A stretch of DNA of 61,560 nt from an uncultured Clostridia bacterium (lineage in GTDB: Bacteria > Bacillota > Clostridia > Christensenellales > Borkfalkiaceae), in NCBI GenBank assembly GCA_944372575.1, contig CALVZS010000012.1:1-61560 (forward strand). The letters run 5' to 3'. The notes beneath the pieces were generated by a model. That model was not told the DNA's origin and did not search any database. It worked only from the letters and a program-made list of their open reading frames with translations. A program made the position numbers and the translations under genes. Positions within the stretch are counted from its first letter, which is position 1. The number at the start of each line of letters is the position of its first letter. Shown here piece after piece: positions 1 through 8,609 of this stretch.

Positions 1-172
1 TGACAAATTATAAATTGCGCAGCAATCCGCACGAACTGACTTTACGGGTTTCACTATATATCTGACTTTTGATGCTAAAAGCTATCTGTGCGCTTACGCT
101 GGTTTTTACGAAAAACTACTCCCATTACCTCTAAAAAATGTTCAACTGGGGCACAAGTCTTGCAGCCAAAAG

Positions 173-197
173 ACACGGTTTCGACCGTGTTTTTTTT
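173..197 (+). terminator. Rho-independent terminator near the left edge
   Basis: A 7-bp stem (ACACGGT/ACCGTGT) with a TTCG tetraloop is followed by a run of eight T. It would end a plus-strand transcript coming from the left. The rest of positions 1-261 holds no gene I can support. Confidence 0.6.
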
Positions 198-261
198 CGT
201 TTTATACGGTCTTTTCGGGAAAAATCGAACGTCAGCTTGCGACTATTTCACCCGTTCGGGG

Positions 262-612
262 TTACGGTTTAGTGTACAAATTAGTGTACTTTCCCGCATT
301 GAGTTTTTGCGCTTCCGCCTGTTCAAAGGCTGTCGAGATATGCGTGTATATCTTTTCCGTGGTCGAGAGGTCTTTGTGACCGAGCCATTTTTGCACGACT
401 TTGATATTCACGCCCCGCTCCACGCAGTTTGTAGCGAACGTATGCCGCAACATGTGCAGGGAGAACGGGAAAGAAAGTTTTTGCTGTATCTTCACGACTT
501 CCTTTGTAGAGGTAGAAAAGAAACAACGATTTGAAACGGCTTGTTTCAATGACTTGCAAAAAATCTTGCTGTTGCTCTTTCGTGAGCGCTTCGCGGGTTT
601 CGCGTTTATATT
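262..612 (-). pseudogene. Tyrosine recombinase (integrase) remnant
   Basis: The last part encodes the catalytic end of a phage/ICE-type tyrosine recombinase: HMLRHTFAT (the H-x-x-R box), a [10 protein letters not shown] segment and the nucleophile context EKIYTHI. A second frame just upstream (about 525-612) reads [20 protein letters not shown], typical of the start of the catalytic domain in the same family. The part between them, about 100 residues with the first catalytic Arg, is missing and the frame shifts, so this cannot be active. The SAM-like N-terminal domain is also absent, and a stop lies just upstream in that frame. It indicates a dead mobile element. Confidence 0.8.
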
Positions 613-722
613 TCTAAAAAACAATTGCTTTTATCAGGGAAATATGGTAGGATACAAACCAATTCATCGGCCCGTTCAGCGTATCAGAATTTCAACGCGA
701 TAATCCTGCACTTGCCGAAAAG

Positions 723-935
723 GTGGAGCGAGCACGAAATTATCTTATAAGCTACTGCCCCAACAGCGAAGACGCGACTTTTGTTGTCATCGAAGTAGAA
801 GGTTATAAATGCGTTGATTTCCTTTTGAATGACTTTTCCCCATACACGCTATCTGACATGATCGCGCCGTTTGATGAAAACAAAATCTATCCGCTACAAG
901 GACTTGTAACACAATACGCTTTCAAACGATATTAA
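723..935 (+). CDS. Small hypothetical protein, probably 5'-truncated mobile-element gene
   Basis: I do not recognise a family. The 70-residue product (GTG start at 723) is soluble and mixed alpha/beta. The same frame stays open upstream to 651, reading FIGPFSVSEFQ, before a TAG at 648. That looks like real protein without a start codon, so the gene has probably lost its 5' end. It lies 17 bp before a second small gene and has much lower GC than the glycan region. It probably belongs to the same remnant element as the integrase. Confidence 0.4.
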   Translation: MERARNYLISYCPNSEDATFVVIEVEGYKCVDFLLNDFSPYTLSDMIAPFDENKIYPLQGLVTQYAFKRY

Positions 936-952
936 AACAGGAGGGAATCAAA

Positions 953-1237
953 ATGGCAAACTATTTTCGTATTACTGCATATCACCCAAAACACGACGTT
1001 TGCATGATTGCAGACAGCAACGGTCGCTTTGAAAAGCTCTGGCAATTCTCGGCACATCTCGTCCAAAAAGGCTTCAAAATCATCGAGGTAGGAGCAGAAG
1101 ATAAATTCCTTGATGGGAATCTACAAAGAGCTCCTGCGGGCAACCAGCTTTTTATACGTGCTTGCGCTAAAGGGAAACCAAAAATTGCCGGCAATACCGT
1201 TATAGTTCACGGAAAGCAATATGAGGTGCGCTCATGA
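953..1237 (+). CDS. Small hypothetical protein of mobile-element type
   Basis: The gene encodes 94 residues starting MANYFRITAYHP, preceded by a good AGGAGG site about 8 bp before the ATG. No catalytic motif or membrane segment is visible. The low GC, the adjacent integrase remnant and the ATGA overlap with the next small frame (1234) suggest a cargo operon of an integrative element. The function is unknown. Confidence 0.6.
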   Translation: MANYFRITAYHPKHDVCMIADSNGRFEKLWQFSAHLVQKGFKIIEVGAEDKFLDGNLQRAPAGNQLFIRACAKGKPKIAGNTVIVHGKQYEVRS

Positions 1238-1377
1238 CAAAGAATGAAATTTGTGATACTCACCGCACCTTTGCATATTACAGCGGCTTAGGAGGATTAG
1301 AAATCCGATTCATCGAATACGGCATAAACGATTATATCTATCTCATTGCAGGACAATGCAAAGACGGGCGAGTATGA
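1234..1377 (+). pseudogene. Truncated small mobile-element protein
   Basis: The ATG at 1234 overlaps the previous stop (ATGA), so the frame is translationally coupled. It encodes 47 residues (MTKNEICDTHRTFAYYSGLG and on). The end, GQCKDGRV, falls where the next frame begins to look like a different, GC-richer protein. I infer that the gene was cut near 1360 by the event that joined this element to the surface-protein gene. Confidence 0.45.
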
Positions 1378-2395
1378 GATGTATGATTCTCAGACAACGC
1401 TCACGTCGGAAACAGAAATAACAATTGACCCTTCAGCTCCTGCGAACTATACCATCAATGCGGAAAAGTCCAAGCTGAGCGGAACAATTGTTGATAAACA
1501 GCTGACGCTTGACGTCTATTTCGACCTGGTCGTCGATGCGGTCACGGTCAGCATCAATCTTGACGGAACGCCCAAGACTTACACCGCGTACTATGCGCTC
1601 GGCCTGTATGACGGCGAGACCGAAGTGTCCGATTACAGCCCGTTTGCAAAGGCGGAGGGCTATGTTTGGAATATCAACGGTACCTTTGTTCTTATGAGTT
1701 TGGATAAGGCGTACTTCTCTTCCCTTCTCGAGGATGTGACAATCGTACGCAATGTTGCTTCGACGACGATCAGCACGGTTGAAGGCGATACAGAAAAAGT
1801 AACAATTCATGAGGACGGCTCCATTGATGCTGTGTCCAGCGGCTGGACGGGGACATGGGCGTATATGACCGGCAGCGGCACAAGCTTCTATGCCCAGACC
1901 GTTATTCGTTCCCGTCGGTTTATGGACGGCGGAGCGGTTGACGGCGACATTGCGGCAGGATTTACCGTGCGCGGCTCGGACGGAAGCAGTATTCAGTTTT
2001 ATATTTCGCCCGAGTTTAATTCGATCCGTGCCAATTACGGGCATCGGTGGGAAGGAAATGATGGGATTTTCGGAAATGCGGGTGACGGGATTGGTACCTG
2101 GATTATAGACAGCAGAGCGGGCTTGAATATTCCCAAGGATAACTTCATGAATGGTGAAGGCGCCGTTATCGGCCTTTCGTACAAAGCTGAAACAGAAACC
2201 TTCACGATTTACTATGACGGTGCGCAGATCTTTACTGCAACGCTTGCCCAGCTTCAGTTCGGTACCGGAACTGTCTCTATGGGAACGGGCTGGTCGGTAG
2301 GTTTGGCTTCCTGGAATGACCACATGGCATATTTCGAGGACTACTTTGTCGTGTTCGGGCAGGCCACCCCAACCACGGCTCCCGTGACGGAATGA
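1346..2395 (+). pseudogene. 5'-truncated extracellular surface protein
   Basis: An open frame of up to 349 residues with no signal peptide or convincing start; the only start is a TTG inside the preceding fragment. The product is rich in Thr, Ser, Asp and Gly, with alternating beta-strand patterns typical of a secreted beta-sandwich (LamG/concanavalin-like) protein. It ends in a Thr/Pro tail (ATPTTAPVTE) without a membrane anchor. The missing start suggests the 5' part was lost when the low-GC element arrived. Full-length relatives would be expected to begin with a signal peptide. Domain assignment is by texture only. Confidence 0.55.
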
Positions 2396-2409
2396 TCTGA
2401 AACAAAAAA

Positions 2410-2435
2410 CCGCCTGCGCAGCAATGCGCGGGCGG
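2410..2435 (-). terminator. Terminator of the AraC pseudogene
   Basis: An 11-bp GC-rich hairpin with a GCAA loop. The A-rich stretch at 2402-2409 becomes a U tract on the minus strand, so it serves the minus-strand regulator ending at 2496. It may also slow plus-strand transcripts. Confidence 0.55.
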
Positions 2436-2453
2436 AAAAGGGAGAAAAGGAGT

Positions 2454-2481
2454 GCCGCCTCCGCAAATATGCGGAGGCGGC
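2454..2481. terminator. Perfect 12-bp hairpin between convergent genes
   Basis: Perfect inverted repeat: 12-bp arms at 2454-2465 and 2470-2481 around an AATA loop. It lies between the convergent surface-protein and AraC remnants, with no strong T run on either strand. Confidence 0.5.
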
Positions 2482-2495
2482 ATCTTCCTGAATGA

Positions 2496-3288
2496 TCAGT
2501 TGTTGTCAACCGTTTTTTCGCTTCTTCCGCGGTACTCCTTCGGGGTGTAGCGGTAGTGCTTTTTGAATGCGTTCGTAAAGGCAAGGGGCGTCATGCCGAC
2601 GCGCAGGGCGATCTCGCTCACTTTCAGATCGGTCGTCTTGAGCAGAAGGGCGCCGTTCGTCATGCGGATCCCCATCAGATATTTGGAAGGGTTGATGCCC
2701 GTACCCCTTGTGAACTGCTCGGAAAAATAAGTGAAGTTCATGTACATATGGCTGCTTACGTCGCGGACGTTGATCCCGTTTTCGTAATTGGCGTTCATGT
2801 AGGCAATCGCGCTCTGAACAAAGGCTGAATAATTTTCCGCAAGGGGCATGTCCGAACTCTCGGCGGCGCAGGCAAAGATGCCGTACAGATCGGAGAGAAT
2901 GCGATAGGTATAGTCGGACTGGTTGGAATGCAGGTTTTTGAAAATGCGCATGAACAGCTTGCGCAGCTCGGGCGAGTCAATGACCCTGAGCGGCGTGCGG
3001 TGGCTGAACATAGTACTTGCACGCGGTGTTTGCAGGCAGATAGAACAGGGTGTTCTTTGTCAGGTGCCATTCGTTGGAGCCGATGCGCAGCGTTCCCTGC
3101 CCGTCAAGAATGTATTGCAGGACATGATAGTTGTTCGTGTACGGGCCGAAGGAATGATCGACTTTCTTCTGATATCCCGCGTTGATGACGGCGATGTCGG
3201 AAGTGTCGTAAAAGTTATTGAAAACGGTTGTATAGGGGTTTTCGGGCAACTTTGACGGCGCAAAGGACAGAACGGCAAGCCTTGACAC
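2496..3288 (-). pseudogene. AraC-family regulator with internal deletion and frameshift
   Basis: The N-terminal part (about 3000-3288) encodes an AraC cupin arm (YHVLQYILDGQGTLRIGS, then LPANTACKYY). The C-terminal part (2496-3011) encodes the rest of the regulatory domain and a two-helix-turn-helix AraC DNA-binding domain (VRDVSSHMYMNFTYFSEQF, then VSEIALRVGM). The frames differ. The cupin end and the segment linking it to SHRTPLRVIDSPEL are missing; relatives have roughly 25-40 more residues here. So this is one gene that lost a piece near 3000. It is divergent to a GH36 remnant whose operon it probably controlled. Confidence 0.75.
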
Positions 3289-4180
3289 GGCCTTTCTGGA
3301 ATTTCCGTCCGCGGGAATGGGGGACTACCGCCGCCCCGCGCTGCTGGTCATGACGCAGGACGGCGCGCGGCAGACCGATCTTCGTTTTTCCTCCTTTGCC
3401 GTGCACCGGGAAAAGGTCCCGCCGGAGGGCCTGCCGTATGTGCGCGGCGGCGAGACGCTCGAGGTCATGCTCCGCGACGACGTGTACGGGCTGGAGCTGA
3501 GCCTCTTTTATACCGTCTTTGACGATCAGGACGCCGTGGTGCGCAGTGCAAAACTCGTCAACCGCTCGGGCGGCGATCTGCGGGTGCAGAAAATTTCTTC
3601 GTTCAGCCTGGATTTTCCCGATGCGTCGTACGACACGGTCTGCCTGTACGGAAGACCCTGCCGCGAGCGCATGCCCGTGCGGGAAGCGTGCGGTCCCGGG
3701 ATCCGCGAATTTTCTTCCGCCCTGCGCGGCAGTTCTTCGCACTATCTCAACCCGTTTTTTGCGCTCGTGCGCAGGGAAACGGATGAGCACGCGGGCGACG
3801 CCTACGGGATCGCGCTCGTCTACAGCGGCGCGCTTTCTCTGAGCGCGGAGATGACCTCTTACGGCACGCTCCGCGTGCAGGGCGGCGAGCTGTACCGGCT
3901 CGCACAGATGTGCCGGGACGGACTGTATGCCGCCGCCCTTGTCTCTCATGACAAGATGCACGCATATGTGGCGGGGATCACGGGTCAGACAAATGCCAAC
4001 GTCCTGCAAAAGCGCCTGAAAATATGCGGCCTGGACGATGCGCGGCGCTATCGGGTGCGTGAGACGGGGACGGTTGCAAGCGGCCGCGCCCTGCGCACGA
4101 TGGGGCTCCTGCTGCCGCCGCTGCGGAGCGATTTCATGCCCGTCGAACTGCACCTTGAAGCGGAACCGGAAAAAGCCTGA
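3236..4180 (+). pseudogene. GH36 alpha-galactosidase remnant lacking the catalytic barrel
   Basis: The first 190 or so residues match the N-terminal beta-supersandwich of GH36 alpha-galactosidases (GDYRRPALLV, LFYTVFDDQDAVVRSAKLVN, SSHYLNPFFAL, YGIALVYSG). The last 95 match the C-terminal beta domain (GELYRLAQMCRDG to HLEAEP). The join near 3880 is in frame, and the roughly 400-residue TIM barrel with both catalytic Asp is absent. The first homologous codons (SLDTAFLEFP) have no start; an in-frame stop sits at 3233 and the first ATG is 3317. Compare the intact 713-residue paralogue at 17143. A stable protein could still be made from 3317, but it could not be a glycosidase. Confidence 0.75.
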
Positions 4181-4211
4181 AAACGTTTTGCCGGGTTTTC
4201 CGGAAACAGAT

Positions 4212-4236
4212 GGCCGCGGCACTGTGCGCCGCGGCC
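4212..4236 (+). terminator. Probable terminator after the GH36 remnant
   Basis: A 9-bp GC stem (4212-4220 with 4228-4236) followed by a short T-rich stretch. It is a plausible, weak rho-independent terminator. Confidence 0.45.
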
Positions 4237-4351
4237 TTTACTTTGCCGGGTCGTCGCGTCTGCCGTATGCCGTGTTCCGCAAGGACGGCGGGAAATATAA
4301 ATATATCGAACTGGTTCTTTGAAATATTTCAAAATCTTTTTCCCGAAAATC

Positions 4352-4380
4352 TTGACAGGCTTCCGGGCAGTTTCTATAAT
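4352..4380 (+). promoter_or_regulatory. Consensus sigma-A promoter for the GDPD gene
   Basis: A perfect TTGACA (4352-4357), a 17-bp spacer and a perfect TATAAT (4375-4380), 30 bp before the start codon at 4410. Such an exact match predicts strong constitutive transcription unless a repressor acts. Confidence 0.85.
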
Positions 4381-4409
4381 GGAACCATTTCAGAGGGAGA
4401 GTGGGAAAG

Positions 4410-6254
4410 ATGATGAAGAAAAAAGCAATATCGGCGATTCTTGCGGCCGGCATGGTCTGTACGGCAGCCGGGGGAGGTGCGGCGCTCGGCGCGGCGGCCG
4501 TCACGGACGATCATATGATCGACACGACGATCGTACGGCACAACCTTGCGGGAGCCCCCACGGTCGTGGTGCGGCTGGAAGAGGAAAGCCAGCTCTCGGG
4601 ATTGGCCGGCAACGCGCCCGCCAGCCTCATCGTCCGCATGGACGCGAAGGGAAACGTTGTGGGTTCGGACGGGGGATCGCTCGGCGCGCTGACAGATCTC
4701 TATGCGGACTACATCGCGGGCGTCATGATCCCCGTTGTGGAGATCGGCGGAGACGCCGAAGCGGAAAAGTTCATCGAGATCTGGGAAGAGGAGCTGAGCA
4801 TCGCCGATATGGCGGTGATGTCGGCAGACGCGCAGGCGCTCCAAAAGGTGCGCACGCAGATCACGGGCATCCGCGGCATCTATGACTGCACGGACGTCCC
4901 GCTTGCCGACGAGTCCGCCCTGTACGAACAGGTGCGCCTTTCCACGCTCTCCATGGCGAACGTCGTCCTTTTGACCGAGGAGCAGTCCACGGTGGAGAAC
5001 GTCGCCTATTTCCAGGGCCGGTTCAAGACGGTCTGGACGCAGCTGGACGAGGAGAGCGAAGGGGATCTGTTCTCCATTCAGAACGTCGTCTCGTCGGGAA
5101 CTTACGGCATCGTGTGCACCGACTTCAAGAGCGTCTATCAGGCGTACCGTCAGTATCCGGAGCGGTCGGTGGCAAGGATCTCGCGCAATATCGCGCACAG
5201 GGGGCTGCCCATGACGGCGGCCGAAAACTCCGTTGCCGGCGCGCAGCTGGCCGTGGAGGGCGGTGCGACCCACCTTGAGATCGACGTCCACCTTACGGCG
5301 GACGATCAGGTCGTCGTCATGCACGACGGAACGATCGACCGCACCACCAACGGGAGCGGCTCCGTCGCCTCCATGACGCTCGAACAGCTCCGGCAGTATC
5401 AGATCGTAAGGACGTACGGCGGGGCAGAGGTCGATCCTGAGCCCATTCCCACGGCGGAGGACATGTTCCGCGCCTTCGACGGAACGGGCGTGGTCATCGT
5501 ATGCGAGATCAAGACGTCGGACACCGATGTCCTGCAGGCGCTCAGGCCCGTCATTGAAAAGTACGATTTCTGGGATCAGCTCGTCTTTATCTCCTTCGAT
5601 CTGAATATGCTTGCGGCCGCACACGAGCAGCTGCCGCAGGTGCCGACGGCGGCGCTGGCGGGCTTCAAGAGCCGCGACTTCGATGCAAACGTCGTGAAAT
5701 ACAACGCCATGAATACCGTGGTGGACGCGACGATTGGCGACATGATCGAAACGGACTACTACGACAGCATGCTCAAGGACCGCGGCTATATGAGCTTCTT
5801 CTGGACGTACGGCACCGCACAGGACTGCGTCGCCGCCATGGCGCAGGGGGTCTACGGGCTGACGAACAACGCCGCGGCGACGTTCGGGGAACGCGTGGGC
5901 GCGCTGTGGGGGCAGGAGGGCCAGACCATGGCAAGAGATGCGCTGGATTACGACGCGCCCGTTCAGGTGGTCGTTCAGACATATGCGGGCGAGACCAATG
6001 TATTCAGCGGAAAGATGTTCAGCTGGCGCGACTGCGGGACCTATGCGGAAGTGATCGCCCGCTATACGGAGGCGGAGGACGTGCTGTATACAAGGGCGTT
6101 CCGCGTCGATTACGCATCATCGGACGTCGATGACACCGGAAAGGGGGGCTGCGGCTCCGCGATCAACGGGGTCTCCTGCGCGGCTGCGGGCGGCGCCGTC
6201 CTGTCCGCGTGTCTGGGCGTGTGCGCATTCAGAAAAAAAGGGAGAAAACAGTGA
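4410..6254 (+). CDS. Cell-surface glycerophosphodiester phosphodiesterase
   Basis: Secreted enzyme expected to hydrolyse glycerophosphodiesters, or glycerol-phosphate polymers at the cell surface, to an alcohol and glycerol 3-phosphate. ATG 4410 is chosen because GAGGGAGA ends 9 bp upstream; GTG 4401 overlaps that site. The 614-residue protein has a signal peptide (to about residue 30), a region of about 240 residues that I do not recognise, then a GDPD TIM barrel. Visible barrel motifs are AHRG, AENS, EIDVHLT and VVMHDGTIDRTTNG. The tail has a Gly-Cys stretch, a hydrophobic segment and FRKKGRKQ, which would hold it in the membrane. It is followed one base after its stop by an SGNH esterase, probably one operon. 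Confidence 0.85.
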   Translation: MMKKKAISAILAAGMVCTAAGGGAALGAAAVTDDHMIDTTIVRHNLAGAPTVVVRLEEESQLSGLAGNAPASLIVRMDAKGNVVGSDGGSLGALTDLYADYIAGVMIPVVEIGGDAEAEKFIEIWEEELSIADMAVMSADAQALQKVRTQITGIRGIYDCTDVPLADESALYEQVRLSTLSMANVVLLTEEQSTVENVAYFQGRFKTVWTQLDEESEGDLFSIQNVVSSGTYGIVCTDFKSVYQAYRQYPERSVARISRNIAHRGLPMTAAENSVAGAQLAVEGGATHLEIDVHLTADDQVVVMHDGTIDRTTNGSGSVASMTLEQLRQYQIVRTYGGAEVDPEPIPTAEDMFRAFDGTGVVIVCEIKTSDTDVLQALRPVIEKYDFWDQLVFISFDLNMLAAAHEQLPQVPTAALAGFKSRDFDANVVKYNAMNTVVDATIGDMIETDYYDSMLKDRGYMSFFWTYGTAQDCVAAMAQGVYGLTNNAAATFGERVGALWGQEGQTMARDALDYDAPVQVVVQTYAGETNVFSGKMFSWRDCGTYAEVIARYTEAEDVLYTRAFRVDYASSDVDDTGKGGCGSAINGVSCAAAGGAVLSACLGVCAFRKKGRKQ

Positions 6255-6255
6255 C

Positions 6256-7374
6256 ATGAAAGATCTGTCGGATTATGTCTGCGAGGAATATGTAAGGCCC
6301 TTCTGGAAAGGGGATACCGTGCTTGCGGAGAGCGTCTTTGTGCAGGAAAACGCCCTGGGGGAACTCAGGCCCCTGCGCCTTGCCTTTCCCGTGCGCAAGA
6401 TCCTCTCGGTCAGAAGCCCCGACCTGCGCACGGCATATCGGGAAAACAGAGACTACCGCGTCAACGAATACGGGGAACTGGAAATCCTGCGGGAGGGGAA
6501 AATTCCCCGCCTTCTGTGGAAGGATTACCGCCTGCCCGCGTTCGACGCCGCGCGCGACGATCAGATGGCGTCGGCGGACGCGCTGGGCGCCTGGCGCACG
6601 GGCGATCTGTTTGCGGACCGCGAGGGCATGCGCGCCTGGCAGATCGCCGTCAGCTATACGCATGCGGAGAGCGGCATATATGACATCACGCAGGGCAAGA
6701 GCGAAAAATTCCCCCGCCTTCTGGGGCTGCTTCGGGAAAAACGGCCCGTCACCGTGGTGAGCTACGGCGACAGCATCACCTACGGCTGGGCCGCGAGCGG
6801 CATGCAGGATATCGGAAAGCCGCCCCATTGCAGGCCGTATGCGCAGATGATCGTCGATGCGCTTGCGGAAAAATACGGTGCGCCGGTCGGACACGGCAAC
6901 TGCTCGGTCAGCGGGAAATGCACGGACTGGGCGGAACTGGACGAAAACGTGGCGGGCGTGATCGGGGCAAAGCCCGACCTTGTCATTCTTGCATTCGGCA
7001 TGAACGATGCGGGCGTTTTCCGTCCCGAGGTCTTTGCGGAAAAACTGCGCGGCATCATGCGCAAGATCCGCAATGCCTGTCCGCATACGGAATTTTTGCT
7101 CATCTCGCCCATTCTGCCCAATCCGCTGGTCGCATTCACGGCGGGGTCGTCCATACGCCGCTATCACAGGGAATATCCGCGCGCGCTGCTCGCCGTCGAG
7201 CGGGAGACGGAAGGGGCCGCCTGCGCGAACGTGACGGCCGTGCACGAGCTGCTGCTGGAACGCAAGAGCCTGCAGGACACGCTCTCCAACAACGTCAACC
7301 ACCCCAATGACTTCATGCACCGCGTCTATGCGCAGGTCGCGCTCAAAACGCTCCTCGGCGATGCGTTCGCCTGA
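6256..7374 (+). CDS. SGNH/GDSL-type hydrolase, probable carbohydrate esterase
   Basis: The 372-residue protein has an N-terminal beta-rich domain (about 1-165) and an SGNH hydrolase domain. Block I is YGDSITYG with the nucleophile Ser, block III is FGMNDAG, and the catalytic Asp/His pair appears as NHPNDFMH. No signal peptide is seen, so it likely acts in the cytoplasm, perhaps deacetylating imported sugars. The two-domain layout recalls CE2-like acetylxylan esterases, but the exact substrate cannot be read. ATG 6256 directly follows the GDPD stop, with GGAG about 12 bp upstream inside that gene. A strong terminator follows at 7404. Confidence 0.8.
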   Translation: MKDLSDYVCEEYVRPFWKGDTVLAESVFVQENALGELRPLRLAFPVRKILSVRSPDLRTAYRENRDYRVNEYGELEILREGKIPRLLWKDYRLPAFDAARDDQMASADALGAWRTGDLFADREGMRAWQIAVSYTHAESGIYDITQGKSEKFPRLLGLLREKRPVTVVSYGDSITYGWAASGMQDIGKPPHCRPYAQMIVDALAEKYGAPVGHGNCSVSGKCTDWAELDENVAGVIGAKPDLVILAFGMNDAGVFRPEVFAEKLRGIMRKIRNACPHTEFLLISPILPNPLVAFTAGSSIRRYHREYPRALLAVERETEGAACANVTAVHELLLERKSLQDTLSNNVNHPNDFMHRVYAQVALKTLLGDAFA

Positions 7375-7403
7375 TCGTGTGAAAACGGATTCGGATAAAA
7401 AAG

Positions 7404-7439
7404 CTGCGGGGCTTCCGGAAAGGAAGCCCCGCAGTTTTT
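7404..7439. terminator. Strong bidirectional terminator
   Basis: A perfect 13-bp stem (7404-7416 with 7422-7434), preceded by an A run and followed by five T. It lies between the convergent SGNH and AraC genes and can stop both. Confidence 0.85.
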
Positions 7440-7442
7440 GCG

Positions 7443-8489
7443 TCAGTAGTTGATGAGCGTTTTGGATTTGGAATTGAGGTTCTTTTTATAGAAAGCATGC
7501 GTGAACGAGGTGTCGTCCAAAAGATAGTCCTCTTCACTGATGCGGATCGCGATGGAACTGTATTGCGGATTGTCGTAGTCGAGCTCGTCGTTCTGGAACA
7601 CTTTCCGGCAGGCGTTGGGGGACATGCCGACCGTCTTGTTGAATTCGTGCACCATCTGCGCATAGGAGGGAAATCCGACCTGTTTTGCGATCTCGGCGAT
7701 GGGCAGGCCCGTATCGCGCAGCATGCGCAGGCTCTTGGAAATGCGCAGTTCGTTGACGGTCTGCATGATCGTCTTGCCCGTGTGGCTCTTGAACTGGGCG
7801 GCAACGTAGGACTTGTGATAGCCGACCTCCTTGGCGATGTCGTCCAGGGAGATCTTCTGATTGAGGTGATGTTTGATGTAGAGCTGTATCTTTTTGATGT
7901 AATGCGCTCCGTACTGTTCGTATGCGGCAAGGCTCTTGGAGATCTCCATGAACAGCAGCAGAATGTGCGCCCGCAGAATGCACACGTCCTCAAGGTGCAT
8001 GTTTGTGTTCATCATCGCGTAGATGAGGTCGCGCAGGGAGCTGTCGATCTTGGAAAGGTTGGGGATCACGGTGTAGCCGTCGGGCGAAAAGGCGAGTTTT
8101 TTCAGGTTGGTGCGTTCGATCAGGGCGGCGTAACTGACGGCAAACAGCGTGTTGATGTCAAACGCTTCCTCCTTTTCGTCCGCCTGCGGAATGAGCTCCA
8201 CGTTGTAGATGACGACTTCCCCTTCCTCGATCTGCAGGCGGTGAAACAGGTAGGCGTCCAGAAAAATGAGCTCGCCCTGATGCACGGTGATCGTCTCGAT
8301 CTTTTCCGGTTCCGCGTCCGCGGCCGACCGCATGATCTCCACGTTGAAGTTGCCCTTGGCGGAGTACATCATTTCAAAATACGAGTGGTTGTGCATGCCC
8401 ATGTAGAAAGAAGGCGTGAATTTTTTGATGTAACACGCCATGGGTTTGAGCTCGCAGTTCCCGATGTCTCTGAAACGGATTTCTTTCAT
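7443..8489 (-). CDS. AraC-family transcriptional regulator
   Basis: A 348-residue regulator. The N-terminal half is a cupin-like sensor (MHNHSYFEMMYSAKGNFNVEI, HQGELIFLDAYLFHRL). The two AraC helix-turn-helix units lie at about residues 205-290 (ISLDDIAKEVGYHKSYVAAQF, then LPIAEIAKQVGFPSYAQMVHEF). About 60 extra residues follow the DNA-binding domain, longer than usual. It is divergently transcribed from the glycan operon starting at 8716, so it most likely activates that operon in response to a sugar. Start ATG 8489. Confidence 0.85.
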   Translation of the reverse strand: MKEIRFRDIGNCELKPMACYIKKFTPSFYMGMHNHSYFEMMYSAKGNFNVEIMRSAADAEPEKIETITVHQGELIFLDAYLFHRLQIEEGEVVIYNVELIPQADEKEEAFDINTLFAVSYAALIERTNLKKLAFSPDGYTVIPNLSKIDSSLRDLIYAMMNTNMHLEDVCILRAHILLLFMEISKSLAAYEQYGAHYIKKIQLYIKHHLNQKISLDDIAKEVGYHKSYVAAQFKSHTGKTIMQTVNELRISKSLRMLRDTGLPIAEIAKQVGFPSYAQMVHEFNKTVGMSPNACRKVFQNDELDYDNPQYSSIAIRISEEDYLLDDTSFTHAFYKKNLNSKSKTLINY

Positions 8490-8495
8490 GTTTCT

Positions 8496-8524
8496 ATTTT
8501 ACCACAAATGTTCCGCAGAATCAA
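8496..8524 (-). promoter_or_regulatory. Promoter of the AraC regulator gene
   Basis: On the minus strand TTGATT (8524-8519), a 17-bp spacer and TAAAAT (8501-8496). The -10 ends only 6 bp before the ATG at 8489, so the message would have almost no leader. Confidence 0.5.
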
Positions 8525-8609
8525 CGGCAGACCGGGGAAAAATCCGGCAACTTTCACAAAAATATTTAATACATAATGAAATAAATTTGGATAAAATCAG
8601 AAAATGGGC

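Noticed and set aside
4177..4192. Catabolite-repression (cre) operator resembling TGAAAACGTTTTGC
   Set aside because: It overlaps the end of a pseudogene, deviates at the last conserved positions and is far from any intact promoter.
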